DNA of 64,000 nt from Tieghemiomyces parasiticus (lineage: Eukaryota; Kickxellomycota; Dimargaritomycetes; Dimargaritales; Dimargaritaceae): the NCBI GenBank assembly GCA_027575765.1, contig JANBPT010000031.1, positions 1-64,000 of the forward strand, read 5' to 3'. The notes below the pieces were generated by a model. That model saw only the letters and a program-made list of their open reading frames with translations, was not told the DNA's origin and made no database searches. This document shows, piece by piece, positions 1-11,500 of the stretch. Positions within the stretch are counted from its first letter, which is position 1; every line of letters begins with the position of its first letter. Position numbers and translations under genes: made by a program.

Positions 1-109
1 TGCCCTGTCTCTGGCACGGAATATACTGGCTTCTCTAAGCATTATGCGTATGGCTTCTAATACCCCCACGATCTATACCCCCACCCGGCCCATCTAACTA
101 CACCCGTAG

Positions 110-473
110 GCCTGTAGAGGAGGACGTGGCCGGCTTTAAGACGAGCCATACGGTACGGACGCTGCCGGACCACCCATTGGCCTTGCCCGGTGGTACCGAC
201 TGGGCGGCGGACACCAAGGTTCACGACCTGTCGAAGCATGTCTGCTATGCGTGTCAGACCGTACTCCAAGAGCTCGGACCCGAGGCACGCCTGCCGCTAC
301 CCGCCGACGCGCCGGAGCTGGTCAACAGCACGGCTGACTCGGCCCCAAATATGGAGCCGCTAGGGACGCTGGCGGGTGGTGAGGAATGGGATGGAGTCAT
401 TGCAGCAACCACCACCCGGAAAGTCACCCGGGAGGAGATGCGCGATAGCATCGGCGATTTTATCCTCGAGTGA
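110..473 (+). CDS. CTU2: Cytoplasmic tRNA 2-thiolation protein 2 (CTU2/NCS2), 3' terminal exon, 5' end outside window
   Basis: This is the last exon of a gene whose start lies outside the window. The frame is open from a likely 3' splice site (pyrimidine-rich stretch with CTAAC, then CCCGTAG ending at 109) to TGA at 471-473, about 120 codons. The Cys pair in LSKHVCYACQ and the ending EEMRDSIGDFILE match the C-terminal pattern of CTU2 proteins (C-x2-C followed by a short helix ending in an FLLE/FILE-like tail). With its Ctu1/Ncs6 partner, CTU2 thiolates the wobble uridine of some cytoplasmic tRNAs; that role is family knowledge. A second acceptor at 117 is also possible, so the exon start is uncertain by a few bases. 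The first in-frame start-like codon (GTG at 126) is not taken as a real start. Confidence 0.68.
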
Positions 474-1551
474 CAGACCTGGCCTGTCGTAGCGCTGTGA
501 AAGATCGGGGGGGGGTCTTTCCTGCCCAGTGGTTCCCTTCACTATAAAAACCCTGTCATATCGGTATTGCAGGCAGAGTAGTCGTCTAGCCGAGAGAGAG
601 ATAGTATGCGTCTTTACGGCTGGGATTGGCGTAGCAGTCAGTTCCAAACGAATACCGCACGACCAGGTCGTGAGGCGTGTCGTTACGGATGGTTGGCCTA
701 CGGGTAAACGAGGGGGGACGAAACAATGTCCATATGTGGAGCCCGTCTACGCAGTCTAGTTCAGCCATCCCTTCGCCCTTTTTTATTCCATGACATCAAA
801 ACGGGGTTTGATGATAGTGAAAGTCGCTTCCCGCAGGAGGAAGGGCGTCGTCTGCCTGTTGGTAGTCAATGTGATGGCAGCTAGGTGCGTGGAGGGTGGT
901 AATTGCCAGGTGGCACCCACGGAGATTAAGAAGGGCTGGGCTTTTAGGGGGGGAGGGATTGCGCGGCTGTAGGCAAGTCAAGTGGGGACCGTTTGCTCGG
1001 CAGCTGATCGCTACGTAGTGCCTCTGTGGCCGGATCTGCGGTCCGAGGGGAAGGGGAGGGGGCAGCAACTAGAATAATGGCCGAGGGAGGGTCGCTAGGC
1101 GAGAAGGCCCATTGAGTCAAGGACAGTTTTTATTTTGTATGGCACATATGAAGAATCTACGATTACGGCCGCTTTGCCCTCTTCAGACAAGCGCGTGTTC
1201 AGCAGAGGGCAGACTGACTGCTCAGAGTAGTGGAGGGGGCCTGGTTCCGGGTCCTTCTCCATAGAAGGGTGGAGCTGGCATCCAGCCGAGTTCCCCCTCC
1301 CCAAACGATGGAAGGTTGCCGCCCTCTTAACCACGAAGGTGTGGTCAGTTCAACACGGCAGTTCCGGAGTTTAACCAGAAAGGCCGGCCGGGGCCTTGGG
1401 CTGGGAGGCTTCCTCGTGGGCCCCTCGGTTACAACCCCAACTATTTGCCACATTATCTATCTGCATCAGTATGAAAGTTGACACGTAGCGTTTATTTGGG
1501 AATAAAGTGTTGGTTGTATCGGATGCACTGATCGCGTCGGGGATAGGTCGT
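474..1551. other. Intergenic, no gene recognised
   Basis: I see no supported gene here. The open frames are short, lack recognisable domains or begin at non-ATG codons. The stretch probably holds the 3' UTR of the upstream CTU2-like gene and of the minus-strand gene ending at 1552. Confidence 0.5.
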
Positions 1552-1902
1552 CTAAGCCGCTTTCTGGGAAACAAGCCGTCCTGGAAAAGGATGCTTTCTC
1601 TCCATTTCTCTGTTAGCTGCTTCAATTTCCTCGTGGGTCTTCCCCCCCGTTACCTTTTCAGCGGGCTTCGTTTTCCCGCCGTTGGAGTTGGCCTTTAGCT
1701 GGTTTTGCTTGTGCGTCGCTGGGTTTGATGTCTGCTTGGCCTGACCGAAATTATTAAAAAACTTAATTTTCTCACTAACGTTAGGTCCAATTGGAAGCCT
1801 TTTTTTAGCATCGCCGACTTTTCTTGAAGGTTTGGCGTTGGTGGTGGAGACCAGGACGCAGGCGGCTAGGACAGCAATCAGGGTGGTGCGAGTAACGTGC
1901 AT
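1552..1902 (-). CDS. Small secreted lysine-rich protein, function unknown
   Basis: Predicted 116-residue protein. The ATG at 1902 is chosen because it begins an N-terminal signal sequence: a short basic start (MHVTRT), a hydrophobic core (LIAVLAACVLV) and a likely cleavage after TTNA. The longer open frame upstream is Thr/Pro low complexity that fits a 5' leader. The mature part is polar and rich in Lys, Asn and Gln, with no cysteines and no known domain. A TATA element lies about 155 bp upstream on the same strand, which supports a real transcription unit. The protein is probably secreted or enters the secretory pathway; I do not recognise a family. Confidence 0.55.
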   Translation of the reverse strand: MHVTRTTLIAVLAACVLVSTTNAKPSRKVGDAKKRLPIGPNVSEKIKFFNNFGQAKQTSNPATHKQNQLKANSNGGKTKPAEKVTGGKTHEEIEAANREMERKHPFPGRLVSQKAA

Positions 1903-2053
1903 GGCGAAAGGGGTGGTGGTGGTGGTGGTAGAGAGTAGGACGTGAGTGCCAGATGGAGGGAGCTGTGTGCGTGTGTGTGGAAGTGGTGAACGGTGCAGTA
2001 ATGGAGAAGTGGTGGATGCTGATAATTCTACACTCAATGGGCTGGAGGGCGCC

Positions 2054-2061
2054 TATTTATA
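2054..2061 (-). promoter_or_regulatory. TATA box (TATAAATA) for the small secreted gene
   Basis: On the minus strand the sequence reads TATAAATAGG, about 155 bp upstream of the ATG at 1902. The placement fits a core promoter with a leader of roughly 120 nt. Confidence 0.5.
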
Positions 2062-2865
2062 TGGAAGCTGGTCACTTGGGGCGAGTGGCCAGGAGAGATC
2101 CCGCCATCGTCCCTCTCTCTGCATCGCAACTCACCCAAGATGGAGAGACAGCCACTCGCCATGGCAACAAAGACCGCCGTGGATTGGATGACGGAGGAGA
2201 AGTGTAGGCAACGGTCTAACGGGCCGTCACCGCACACTCTGTAGCCGTTGACTTCACCAATAATTTTCATTAACCGACTAAGGAGGGTGATATTTTGAAA
2301 ATGTAATTGGTTCCTCTATATCGGGGTTAATCTTTGTCCATGTAACAGATCGTCCGTAGCCTTTGTAGGTTCACCTTTATCCCGCGCGCTTACACATTGT
2401 CATTCCCGTCCATATCGTTATCCTCCGTGCCGTATTTATGATTTGCCGGTTTTGATTTTTTCTATTCGTCCATCGACCCGTGATCAAACTATTCCTTTCA
2501 TAGTTGTCGACCACTCGACTGCTTCTGTTAGTACAAACCTGTCATTCCCTTGATGCTAACGATCGACGCAGGCCATTGCCTTTGTATTCTCAGCCCAACA
2601 ATGGCAAGCTTTTCTGCTGCTCAACTATAGGCCTGTAGACCACAGCCAGCTCCTAATGTCATAGCGCTAAATCCTCACCCTCAGCGGCTACCCTTTCGTC
2701 GGACCCTTGGTGCCCGAGCGACCACGGCACTCAAAATTAGCGTACCGCTCCTATTGTGCTTCCGGCCTGCCATAGACGACGTGCTCGCACCGCCATCTCC
2801 ACCTTTCAGGCAACCATTAAATCAGCTCCCAAGTGTGGCCAATTCTCGCTATGCTCAATCTAAAC
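2062..2865. other. Intergenic, no gene recognised
   Basis: No coding frame that I can support. The upstream half probably contains regulatory sequence for the minus-strand gene at 1552-1902; the rest lies 3' of the candidate gene at 2866-3254. Confidence 0.4.
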
Positions 2866-3254
2866 CTAGACTGCCGCCATAATATCCCCCCGCTGTCCGT
2901 CGCTTACGTCCACAATGGACACTTCACCCACCAGCGGGTCATTCGGTGCCAGCTTGCACTCTCCCCTTATCCTCCCGTCACCACTCTTCCGACCGGGTCG
3001 GTACTGGCCACCCTCACGCCCAGAGGGAGGGGAATGCTCGAAATGGGGTAAGCGTGTCCGACCAACTACCTGCCTCTCTCTTGGCAACGCATCAACGACA
3101 GAACCTGTCGTGGACCAATCCAGCAGTGGTCATCGTAGATCGTATCCTTTGTGGGTCGGAAGGCTGGGTCCACCCCATTGTCCCAGCTGGTGGTAGAGGA
3201 GGGTGGCGGGCGGGCGGGGGTGGGGTAGGGTCGGGAGGAGGCGGAGGAAGCCAT
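2866..3254 (-). CDS. Candidate small two-exon gene, product unknown
   Basis: A minus-strand frame opens at the ATG at 3254 (MASSASSRPYPTPARP...) and stays open for 62 codons to 3066. It contains a protein-like stretch, DPAFRPTKDTIYDDHCWIGP. Downstream, a second frame ends at 2866 with LVGEVSIVDVSDGQRGDIMAAV-type sequence, in codons with the GC-rich third positions seen in neighbouring real genes. Joining them needs one short intron. Donors are visible after CGACAG (about 3105) or GGCAG (about 3069), with CAG/AAG acceptors near 3000-3030, and phase-compatible pairs exist. I do not recognise the product and the exon borders are not fixed. It could instead be two chance frames. Confidence 0.3.
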
Positions 3255-3922
3255 TGTGCAATCGAAGTGCGATGCCGCTAAAGGGAACCGGCGGACGTGG
3301 AGGTCGTAGTGGGTTTTACTAGGGGCGCAAGGTGTAAGCAATAAACGATGGGTAGGGCGGAGGGCGAGCGTAAGGCGGGTACGAAGGGTAAGGAGCAAAG
3401 GTGGGAAAGCGAGGGCGTAAGGAGTGCGATAGGCGTATAGCGAGAGAATTATACCTGAATGACTGCCTCGCCATCCTGCACTATGCATATCGTTTGGCGT
3501 GTGATTGAGTGAGACGTTGGCAGTTATCCCTGTTCCAAAATGAGTTCTCAACCGTCTCTCAAGCGTCCGTAGCCAAGAGGGCGGGATGCGATAATGGCTG
3601 GCTTCCGCTATAGGCACACCTATGAACAATCTGCCTAAATAACCAAAGGTTAGGCAACCTGCATGTTCGTTGCGGAGAGATTTGGTATGCGGTGAAGAAC
3701 GCAGGGTATACCGCTTGGTCTCTGAGGTGTCCTTTTAACCATCGTCACAAATACTTGGCGTTATTTTGCTAACCTACCACGCTTTCCTACTACGATTAAT
3801 TTACGCCCGGCCTCCGCTCGCCTCACGTTGGAAATCTTAATAATAAGAGGCTTGTCACTGTTTAGTACTAGTAGGGCTCGCTAAATGTCGCACACGCGTT
3901 AGCCGGTTACCCTGGTACGCTC
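3255..3922. other. Intergenic, no gene recognised
   Basis: Between two minus-strand genes. It should hold the promoter of the candidate gene at 2866-3254 and the 3' end of the membrane-protein gene. The open frame running through it on the minus strand lacks an ATG-based, protein-like N-terminus and I do not call it. Confidence 0.4.
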
Positions 3923-4648
3923 CTACCATCTCCCTTTATTATGCGACAGCGCTGCATGGGGACGGTAGGGCGGTGCATCGCCAGTCAAAGCATTTGATAC
4001 TTCATTACCACTTGACGGTACCTGCTCGGGCGCTGCTATACTGGCCACAAGAGCCTCCGTCTCTGGTTCCTGGAGGACTCCGCCCGCAAGTGCGGTCGAG
4101 CCGGCAATCACCAAGGATGTGGCATTCTTCGACATATCCTGCATAGGGACTCCCTCAAGCGATAAAGGTATATCCCCCTTTAAGCAGCGGCAGAATGTCG
4201 TGACGACAAAAATCATATAGGATGTAAAAAAAAGTGCGAAAACAGACACGATAGCCGTTGTCAGCAGTGATGTGATGGGATGTGTGCTGCATTCCTCGAC
4301 ACCACTTTTAGAGCTAGATAGGAATTCCAGTATCAGACAACTGATAGGATGGAAAGGTACGGTAAAGGATAGCACAGTAAATGAGACCAAGAGGATGAAG
4401 TAAAATATCGTGTGGATCCATAGGTACACGCGGTAGGCGTGGACGAACTCGAAGCGGTGCTTGAGGGTCCCGATGAATCCAATGCCATTGGAAATGGCAG
4501 CGAAGCCGGCGTATAGTAGCATGGCGTCCTTTCGGTAGATGGCAGAGGATATAAATTCCACGATAAATAGTATGGTATCGAGGGCGGCGATGGCCATGAT
4601 GCCCAGCCGCAGGTCAATGCAGCAAAACATTTTTATAGGATAGCGCAT
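3923..4648 (-). CDS. Four-transmembrane protein (fungal tetraspan family), function unknown
   Basis: Single-exon frame of 241 residues. Four hydrophobic segments are visible at about residues 15-36, 42-62, 72-95 and 127-152. The loop between TM3 and TM4 is longer and has Cys104 and Cys120, followed by a hydrophilic tail of about 85 residues after a cysteine pair (FCRC). The N-terminus, basic with a CC pair followed by DLRLG, resembles fungal tetraspan proteins that start with a Cys cluster and an LRLG motif; those cysteines could be acylated (inference). The start could be Met1 or Met7; Met7 puts the Cys pair near the N-terminus as in that family. Probably a plasma- or endomembrane protein. 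I know of no assigned biochemical function. Confidence 0.72.
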   Translation of the reverse strand: MRYPIKMFCCIDLRLGIMAIAALDTILFIVEFISSAIYRKDAMLLYAGFAAISNGIGFIGTLKHRFEFVHAYRVYLWIHTIFYFILLVSFTVLSFTVPFHPISCLILEFLSSSKSGVEECSTHPITSLLTTAIVSVFALFFTSYMIFVVTTFCRCLKGDIPLSLEGVPMQDMSKNATSLVIAGSTALAGGVLQEPETEALVASIAAPEQVPSSGNEVSNALTGDAPPYRPHAALSHNKGRW

Positions 4649-4881
4649 TGTGCGGTGGGCAGGATGCGGCTGTCGCGGCGAGTGGGCGCTTCTACCGCGG
4701 GCGTCAGCAAGGGTGGATAACAGATAAACAGAGTGGACGTGTATTTACTTAGCCAGAGGTTGGTGGGCTAATCGGGGTTAGATAAATAAGAAATTGTAAC
4801 GAGGTGAAAGTCTAAGGGCAAGGAAGAGTGGGGAAAAAAAGGTTGGGTGATTATTGCCTTCTGGTCTTGAAAAACGATCTA

Positions 4882-5094
4882 ATGGTCCGCCGCCTTCTTA
4901 TTTATGCATTTCGCGTCGCCCTGGTCTGCGCCCCCTGCGTGGCGGCGGCCCTGTATTACCCTGTACCCTCCCCCTCGCCATCGTCCTATGCCCTCGGCCC
5001 ATTGGCCGGCAGCAATGGTTATGTCAATACCATGCTAGAGGACTTGCTGCGCCCCAGCGAGTCGTATTTTTTTATTAGACGCGGCAAAAGGTAA
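4882..5094 (+). CDS. Possible small secreted protein, function unknown
   Basis: A 70-codon frame from the ATG at 4882, divergent from the tetraspan gene. The first residues look like a signal peptide: MVRRLL, then a hydrophobic run with Cys residues ending in ALYYP. The rest is Pro/Ser-rich and then mildly acidic. The stop is close to a donor-like AAAG/GTAATA at about 5090, so the gene may continue in a further exon that I cannot identify. The frame extends upstream only to a GTG. There is no recognisable domain, and it may be a chance frame. Confidence 0.3.
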   Translation: MVRRLLIYAFRVALVCAPCVAAALYYPVPSPSPSSYALGPLAGSNGYVNTMLEDLLRPSESYFFIRRGKR

Positions 5095-8000
5095 TAGAGC
5101 CGGTGTTGGAGGGCAGCGGCCTGGAAGTGAAGCTTACCGATAGAGGCGGCCCACCGGCGCCCCACTTATGGGTAATCGGAAGGGAACAGCCACCGTGTAA
5201 CCGATGGCCGTCCTAGCCGTTGCTTTTTTCCTCAGCCTATGCCGTGACTCCCCTGTCTTTTGTCAGCCTCCTCCTTTAGCTCATTAGCCGCCCACCTGTC
5301 TGTCTAGCCTCTGAAGCTGAACGGAGGGTGTACCGCGCTAGGCTTGGTGAGTAGCACAAGGCACGCCAAGGCTTACGATGGTCCCTCTGCATGACACACA
5401 GAAACATGTCACCTTTAGCTTCCATCCCCCATGCCTAAGGACGACCAGGAGAGAAAAACGCGGGAAGAAGGAATATACTTCCTTGTGCCTAGCTGCAAAG
5501 ACCGGAGAGCCGCAAAGTGTTGGAAAATCGAAGGCCAGGTTCAGTCAGCTACGCAGTAGTGTGTGTCATATAGACGGGATGGGGACCAATATACATGCTG
5601 CGGCGATTCGGAATCCTAACGAACAGGCTCATGAAGTGCCCTAAGAGCGAACAACCTACCGAATCACATTGCCAAAAATGTAACTAAGCAGCGTCGTCGC
5701 ATACCACACTCATCCGACCAAACCTGTTTGTTCTTCCCCGAGAAGAACATGCTCTCGCGTTGGATTACCTAGTGATAGTTTTATCATGGGCTGGTATAAT
5801 CCTACCGGTAACTTGCGTATCCTGTAGGCTTTTACGTAACGCGTACATGTTATCGTCGATATCTGGCACATTATAGTCCAATGGTGGTATTAGGTAGCTG
5901 TAGGCTTCCTGTCATTCTGGTTGGTATCGAGCTTATCACGGTGTATTTTTATTCGAAACCCAAACGTGAACTGTGCGTCGGGTACATTTGACATTCGTAC
6001 AGCGAGGAGCTCTAGCGAATAAAAGTTGTCGAAGAGTGAATTGACCGTCCTAGTGGGATTTATCCGGACGATTAAGTAAAGTAAATAATCCTAGGAATGA
6101 GAGAAAAGGCCAGTGGCGAAGTCAACCGGAGTGGTTTGGGATGTTACTGGCCCCAAGCCATACACAGGGGCCAGTGATCGAGACGGCTTGAAAATCAGAG
6201 GAGTAGAGAGCCTGAGATCTACACTGCAATCGAGACATGTGGTAGCAATCGCGCTTGGGATACCAACCCTGGTCTTAACGGTAATTGAAGGTAAGGTTAA
6301 GGCACTTGAAGTGAGGATGCTTAACAGAGGCGATCATATACTCGAAAATCCAAAGCCGAGGGTATGGAATCATGGCGTGTGGCGATGTGGCGAGGGAGCA
6401 GAAATCGGGATGAAAGACGCTTCGAGTGGTTTGTTGGCATTACAGGGTTTATCCTTTAGCCTCGCAAAGAACTAATTTAGTCTTATACGTCCTTAGTTAC
6501 AATGCGTGCCTATGGTAAGTAGGAAATCAGGGCGACCGATATAGTCAATGAATGATAGTATGATAATTGCTTTATTAAGGTGTTCTTTCGTCAGCTTATA
6601 TGGCTGGAGGATCTTATGGGTGTGGTGCTTAAGGCATTGTCCTTGGTGTAGTTATTCAAAGTCTTGCAATGAGAGGGCAGATAGGACTCGCTTCGGTTCG
6701 CAAATTAAGATATAATTAGGGAGTTGAACCATTGCTGAATGGGGGTAAGGTTTTGGTGAAGATGGTGAAGGCGGAGATAAATTGGTGGTTTAAGCCACAC
6801 TGGATAGGTGGCTTAGTCAGCGGTGACGGTCCGGTGGGTGGGGTGACTGGTGGCTGCCGCGAGGTATTCCTTGGCTACCACAGTGCCCATTATCCATCAC
6901 AATCCTTCATATCTATAAACTCCTGATGTGTATGTATATCAGCCGTTCTCATGCAGGGATATCACACGTTGAACTAGGCCTGCTACCCACTATTTCTTGC
7001 AAAGGAGTTTGCGCCATGCGATAATGGATAGCACGTCACCAGTGTGTAGTCTTTGCGGTGAGTGTCCCGTGAATTTGCGTTTCGATGGAGCCAAATGTTG
7101 CGTTTAAAAAGCCGAGCCGTTTGCGTAGATGAACCTACGGCAAAATGAGAAGTGTTAGCAGAATAGCAAAAGACCGAGCCTATTAATAAGTGATCTCACA
7201 GCAGGCTGCAGTTATTCCATCCATTTCTTAGATGAGGCTTCTCTGCCCAGCTGGCCCATCTTTAGGGTGCCTCCCTTCCATTACATCACATGGAGAGTGG
7301 CCTAAGTAGCTTTCTTTTGTCGCATCTTAGCCCTGCTATAACAGGGCTGGAAAGTGCTTTATGGACCTGATGGGGAACAGTCATTGTGTTGGCACTTCAC
7401 CTCCGGCTTCTGGTCAGCAGTAGTAGTGGCCTTGCACTTGCAGCCTTGGCAGGTGCCAGACCACCACCACCACCATCATCCTGGGACTTGGTACACTGGG
7501 ACCTTGATGTTGGCCCGGAGGCTCAAGTGGATTGTGGTGTAGTAAATACACGGGGGTTGAGATTACGATATAAGAGTAAAGGGTTATATAGCAGTCTGTC
7601 TTTTATTGAGGTGGCTGGTGGACAGATGCTATATATCCATGCCGGCCTTGACTTCCAACCGTTGATGCGAAGTGGCAGCAGTGATGAATACATCATAGAA
7701 AAAGCAGCAGAGAATAGCCCAGCATGATGGAGACGAGAGGACACTGAAGAATGCTATCCTAGGAAAGACTCATCGTAGGATAATGCCTCAAACGGTGCAG
7801 GCGACTTCGATGGATTCAACTTATCGTTATCGTTCCGAATCTAGTTAAGAGGTCGCTGTTAAGACTGCAATCATAAGTCGGCGATTATTCCGACCATAAT
7901 GTCCATCAATGGTGGTGAATAATAGCGTCGATCAGTTTTCAGCCCAGCCATCAATGGCATTGACCTAGGCTGGTATGGCAAGTAGCGTCTACCTTGGCAC

Positions 8001-8543
8001 TGTCGGTACAGCTCGAGGACCTGGCGACATCAACAGCAACAGGCGCAACGCAGGATCCACTCGTTCTGACGCAAAATGCGACGCCGCATACTAGCTGGCC
8101 ACAGCCCGTGCTAACAACGTGTCACCCAAAACGCACAGTTGCCGAGTGAGTAGCACACAATTTTAATCTCAGCAGGCGCAAATGTAAATCTGCTGCTATG
8201 CGAACACCTCTGCAAAATACAGTAGGTGGCGGCTAAGGCAGGCCAGGGTGCAAAAACTGAGGAGGGTGACCGACGGAGTTCGCTTAGCCTGCTGTGCGCA
8301 CGTTTTGCCCACCCCCGGCCAGTGTCAATGGTATCATTGATGTTGGGTGAAGTCGACTTGAGCTAAAGTGTCATTTCAGCTTAGAGCTTGCTTTGTGGTT
8401 GCTGTGGCGCAGTTGTCAACAACCTCACTGCTTTTGTCTGCCCTCTCTCCCTCCGGTGCTTGTCACTCTGCCCAACCCCATTCCCTACGACACCATTTCC
8501 TCCCAACGTTTCCGTCTCGTACCGCACCGCGCCCAGCTCACTC
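5095..8543. other. Long gene-poor stretch (about 3.4 kb)
   Basis: No gene that I can support. Several frames of 60-120 codons exist (for example 6113-6475 and 7386-7727 on +), but they start at GTG and show no domain or consistent codon bias. On the minus strand near 7359-7460 there is a short cysteine-rich frame with coding-like codon use, reported as a finding. The last 150 bp or so should be the RAD50 promoter and leader. The local base composition is less GC-rich than in the neighbouring genes. Confidence 0.45.
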
Positions 8544-11500
8544 ATGGCCTCCATCGACCGGCTCATGGTCCGGGGCATTCGGTCCTTTAGCCCGGACGAC
8601 GCGAGCGTGATTGACTTCTTCACCCCGCTAACGATCATCATGGGCCACAACGGGTCGGGCAAAACCACCGTTATCGAATGTCTGAAGTACGCCACGACAG
8701 GCGACCTCCCACCCAACAGTAAGGGCGGCGCCTTCATTCACGACCCCAAACTTAACCGAACCCCGGACACCAAAGCCCAGATTCGGCTCAAGTTTCGGAA
8801 CGTCAATCGGCAGACTCTCGTATGCACCCGCTCGATTCAACTGACCCGTAAGGGCGGCCCAAACGGCGGGACCGTGAGTCAGAAGACGCTGGAAAACCTA
8901 CTGGTCAAGGTGGACAGTGATGATCCGACCAAGCAGGTCAGCCTCAGTACCCGCTGTGCCGACCTCGACCTGGAGATGCCGATCCAGCTCGGCGTATCCA
9001 AGGCCGTCCTACAGAACGTCATTTTTTGTCACCAAGAGGAGTCCAACTGGCCCTTGTCCGACGCCGCCACTGTCAAGAAGAAGTTTGACGAGATCTTTGC
9101 GGCAACCCGGTAAGAGGGCAGGGTCCTGAGGTAGAGCGGGGCGAGGCGCAATATCAGTGTCATAGACACCGTGTCACGTGGACTACATGAGCAGGGAACC
9201 CCTTCGAGTGCGGCCACCTCAAGCGTGATCCCTGCGGCCCGAACCCTTTACTGATAATATTACCTTGCCTGACTGTGCCCGTCGTCTCCCATTCGTCCCA
9301 ACTCGATAGCTATACCAAGGCACTGGACAACATTCGCTCAATCCGCAAGGAGCAGACTTCCGAGATCAAACTCGACCAACAACGGCTCTCGCACCTCCAG
9401 GAGAACCGGGGGAAGGCCGAGCGGCTTCGCACCAATCTGATGCAAACGGTGGAGCGGCTGCGAGACTACCGTGGCCGACTGGACGAACAGGTCCATGAAG
9501 CTGCGCAGCTCGAGGAGCGTATCGGGGAGCTGAAGCGCCGCCAAGAACGCGTTGTTCACCTGCAAGCCAAGCGTGATCGGCTCGGCGGCGAGATCCAGGT
9601 CGTGTCGGGTAGTCTGGCCCATCTGGAACGGATCACGGCGGTCATGACTGGTAGGTTACGGCAATGCCGTGCTTAGAAAAGGGAGAGGCGTCGGCGTTTA
9701 AAACGGGCTGTGCGTTTAGGCTTCAATATTAATTACTGTTCCTAAGCATCCAATTTCTTGGAATGTTTTCATATTCCGCCCTCTGGGCTACAGAACCCCT
9801 CGAAGAAATCAAGCGGATGCTGGAGAGTCAAGAAGATGTCAGTCGCGAGATTGACCGCGAAACTAAGGTCCTTGATCGGCAGGTGGCTATAGATGACAAG
9901 TCCATTCAGGACAGCCGACGTGAGGCCACGCAGCTCGCTGCTACTCAGGGGCGTCTTGAACTTCGCGTTCAGGTAAGTCTGGTAGACAAACAAGGAGGGG
10001 AGTGAAGGGCGACTGGCATCCAATTTTTTTTTTGCCAAGGAGTTTGCTATCGCAGGTCACATGGACGAGTACATCGATTTTGTCAAAGAACGGCGGTCTG
10101 GTATCCGAAATTATGTAAGTGACCCTAGTGTACCTATTTCCACAGTAATTAACCTGCCATCGTAGTACACATTTAACATGACCTGTTTTCCACCCATTGG
10201 TACAGGATAACGACCGAGAGGTTCGCCGCCTAGCCGACCTCCTGCTGGAAATGCGCGACACATATGGGCTGACGTTATCCTTCCGCACCTCAGACGCTGC
10301 GACCTCCTCGCAGTTGCTCGACGACGCCGCTCAGCTTCAGAAAGTGCGAGAGGCGCAGTCTTTGGAATTGGCCAAAATGAAGGTAAGCCAGCAGGTTAGA
10401 AGTTCGCACCGCGCCCAGAGCATGCCTAGTGACTGCCAAAGCAAAACCATGGACCCTGCTTAAATAGATCTCTCTACTTGGTTCTAGGCGCCTAGTGTTG
10501 CTAATCAACCAGTTTAACCCGGGTTCCTTCGTCATTTGAACCATAGGGCACTCATCGCCGGGCCGAGCAGGAACTACGCGCCGCCCTGCGCGCCCACGAA
10601 GCGAATATTCACCAACTTGACCAGCGTCGCGCTGAGCTCGAGCGGCAGAAGGTAGGTCTAGTGGATCAATACATTCGATTTTACTAGGATCGGGTCGTAT
10701 GGCGAAATGGAGGCCTCAAAGAGTCCCTTTCGGGTTTATCGTTAGCAACGCGAGATTACCGACCAGCCAAAAATATACTTGCATTCACGCCGCAGTCCCA
10801 CGCAGCTCGAACAATCACATCGCATCGTGCGTTACTAGACGCGCTGACGACGGACGGGGCCGAACGGAATCGCTTGGAAGGTTTGATTACCTCATTGAAG
10901 GTCGAGCGGACGAGGCGCGGATCCACGGCGCATACTGAGCCGTTGGTACATGCCGTACAGGAAACCCAGGCGCGCCTGCGAAGCCAGGACGATCGGATCG
11001 ACGCCGCCAATGAAGCGCTCCGGGCCCTCGGTAGTATGGCAGACCTCCGAGCTCGTCTGGCGCTGAAGCAACAGGAGAGGGAGGCCGCACAGGCCGAGAC
11101 GATAAGTCTGACGGCTGAGCTGACTCGCGGCTGCGCGGACTTAAATGGCATTGGTCGTCAGCCAGATCCCACGCCGGCCGGCCTGCAAGCCGTAGTGAAG
11201 TAAGTTCAGGGTGGCACCCTTCGTGATTCGACGAGTGGCCAGCATGAACAGTGGGTCTAAGGTTGCTCGTGGCTACCGCAACACGCTTACTCACCAATGC
11301 CATCTGTAATTACTCTTACCGATACACCTCACAGCGGTTGCACTACTCGATTGGCCGAGGCTGAGGCCCGGGCCCGCCACTTAGCCGTTGATGTTGCCAA
11401 GGGTGAGGGGCAGCTACAAGGCCTCCTGCGGCAGCGGGAAATGTTGGCGGACAAGGTGGCCACACTAACCCGCACCTTGAAGGCCCTGACGCCAACCTGC

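Noticed and set aside
6113..6475. A 120-codon plus-strand frame
   Set aside because: It starts at GTG, shows no domain, and its composition is like its non-coding surroundings.
7386..7727. A 113-codon plus-strand frame with a signal-like start
   Set aside because: It starts at GTG and the poly-Pro and hydrophobic run are explained by repeats of CCA/CCACCA; the opposite strand looks more coding-like in part.
8388..8543. Upstream extension of the RAD50 frame
   Set aside because: It begins at TTG and its residues are not like the conserved RAD50 start; the ATG at 8544 directly precedes the conserved block.
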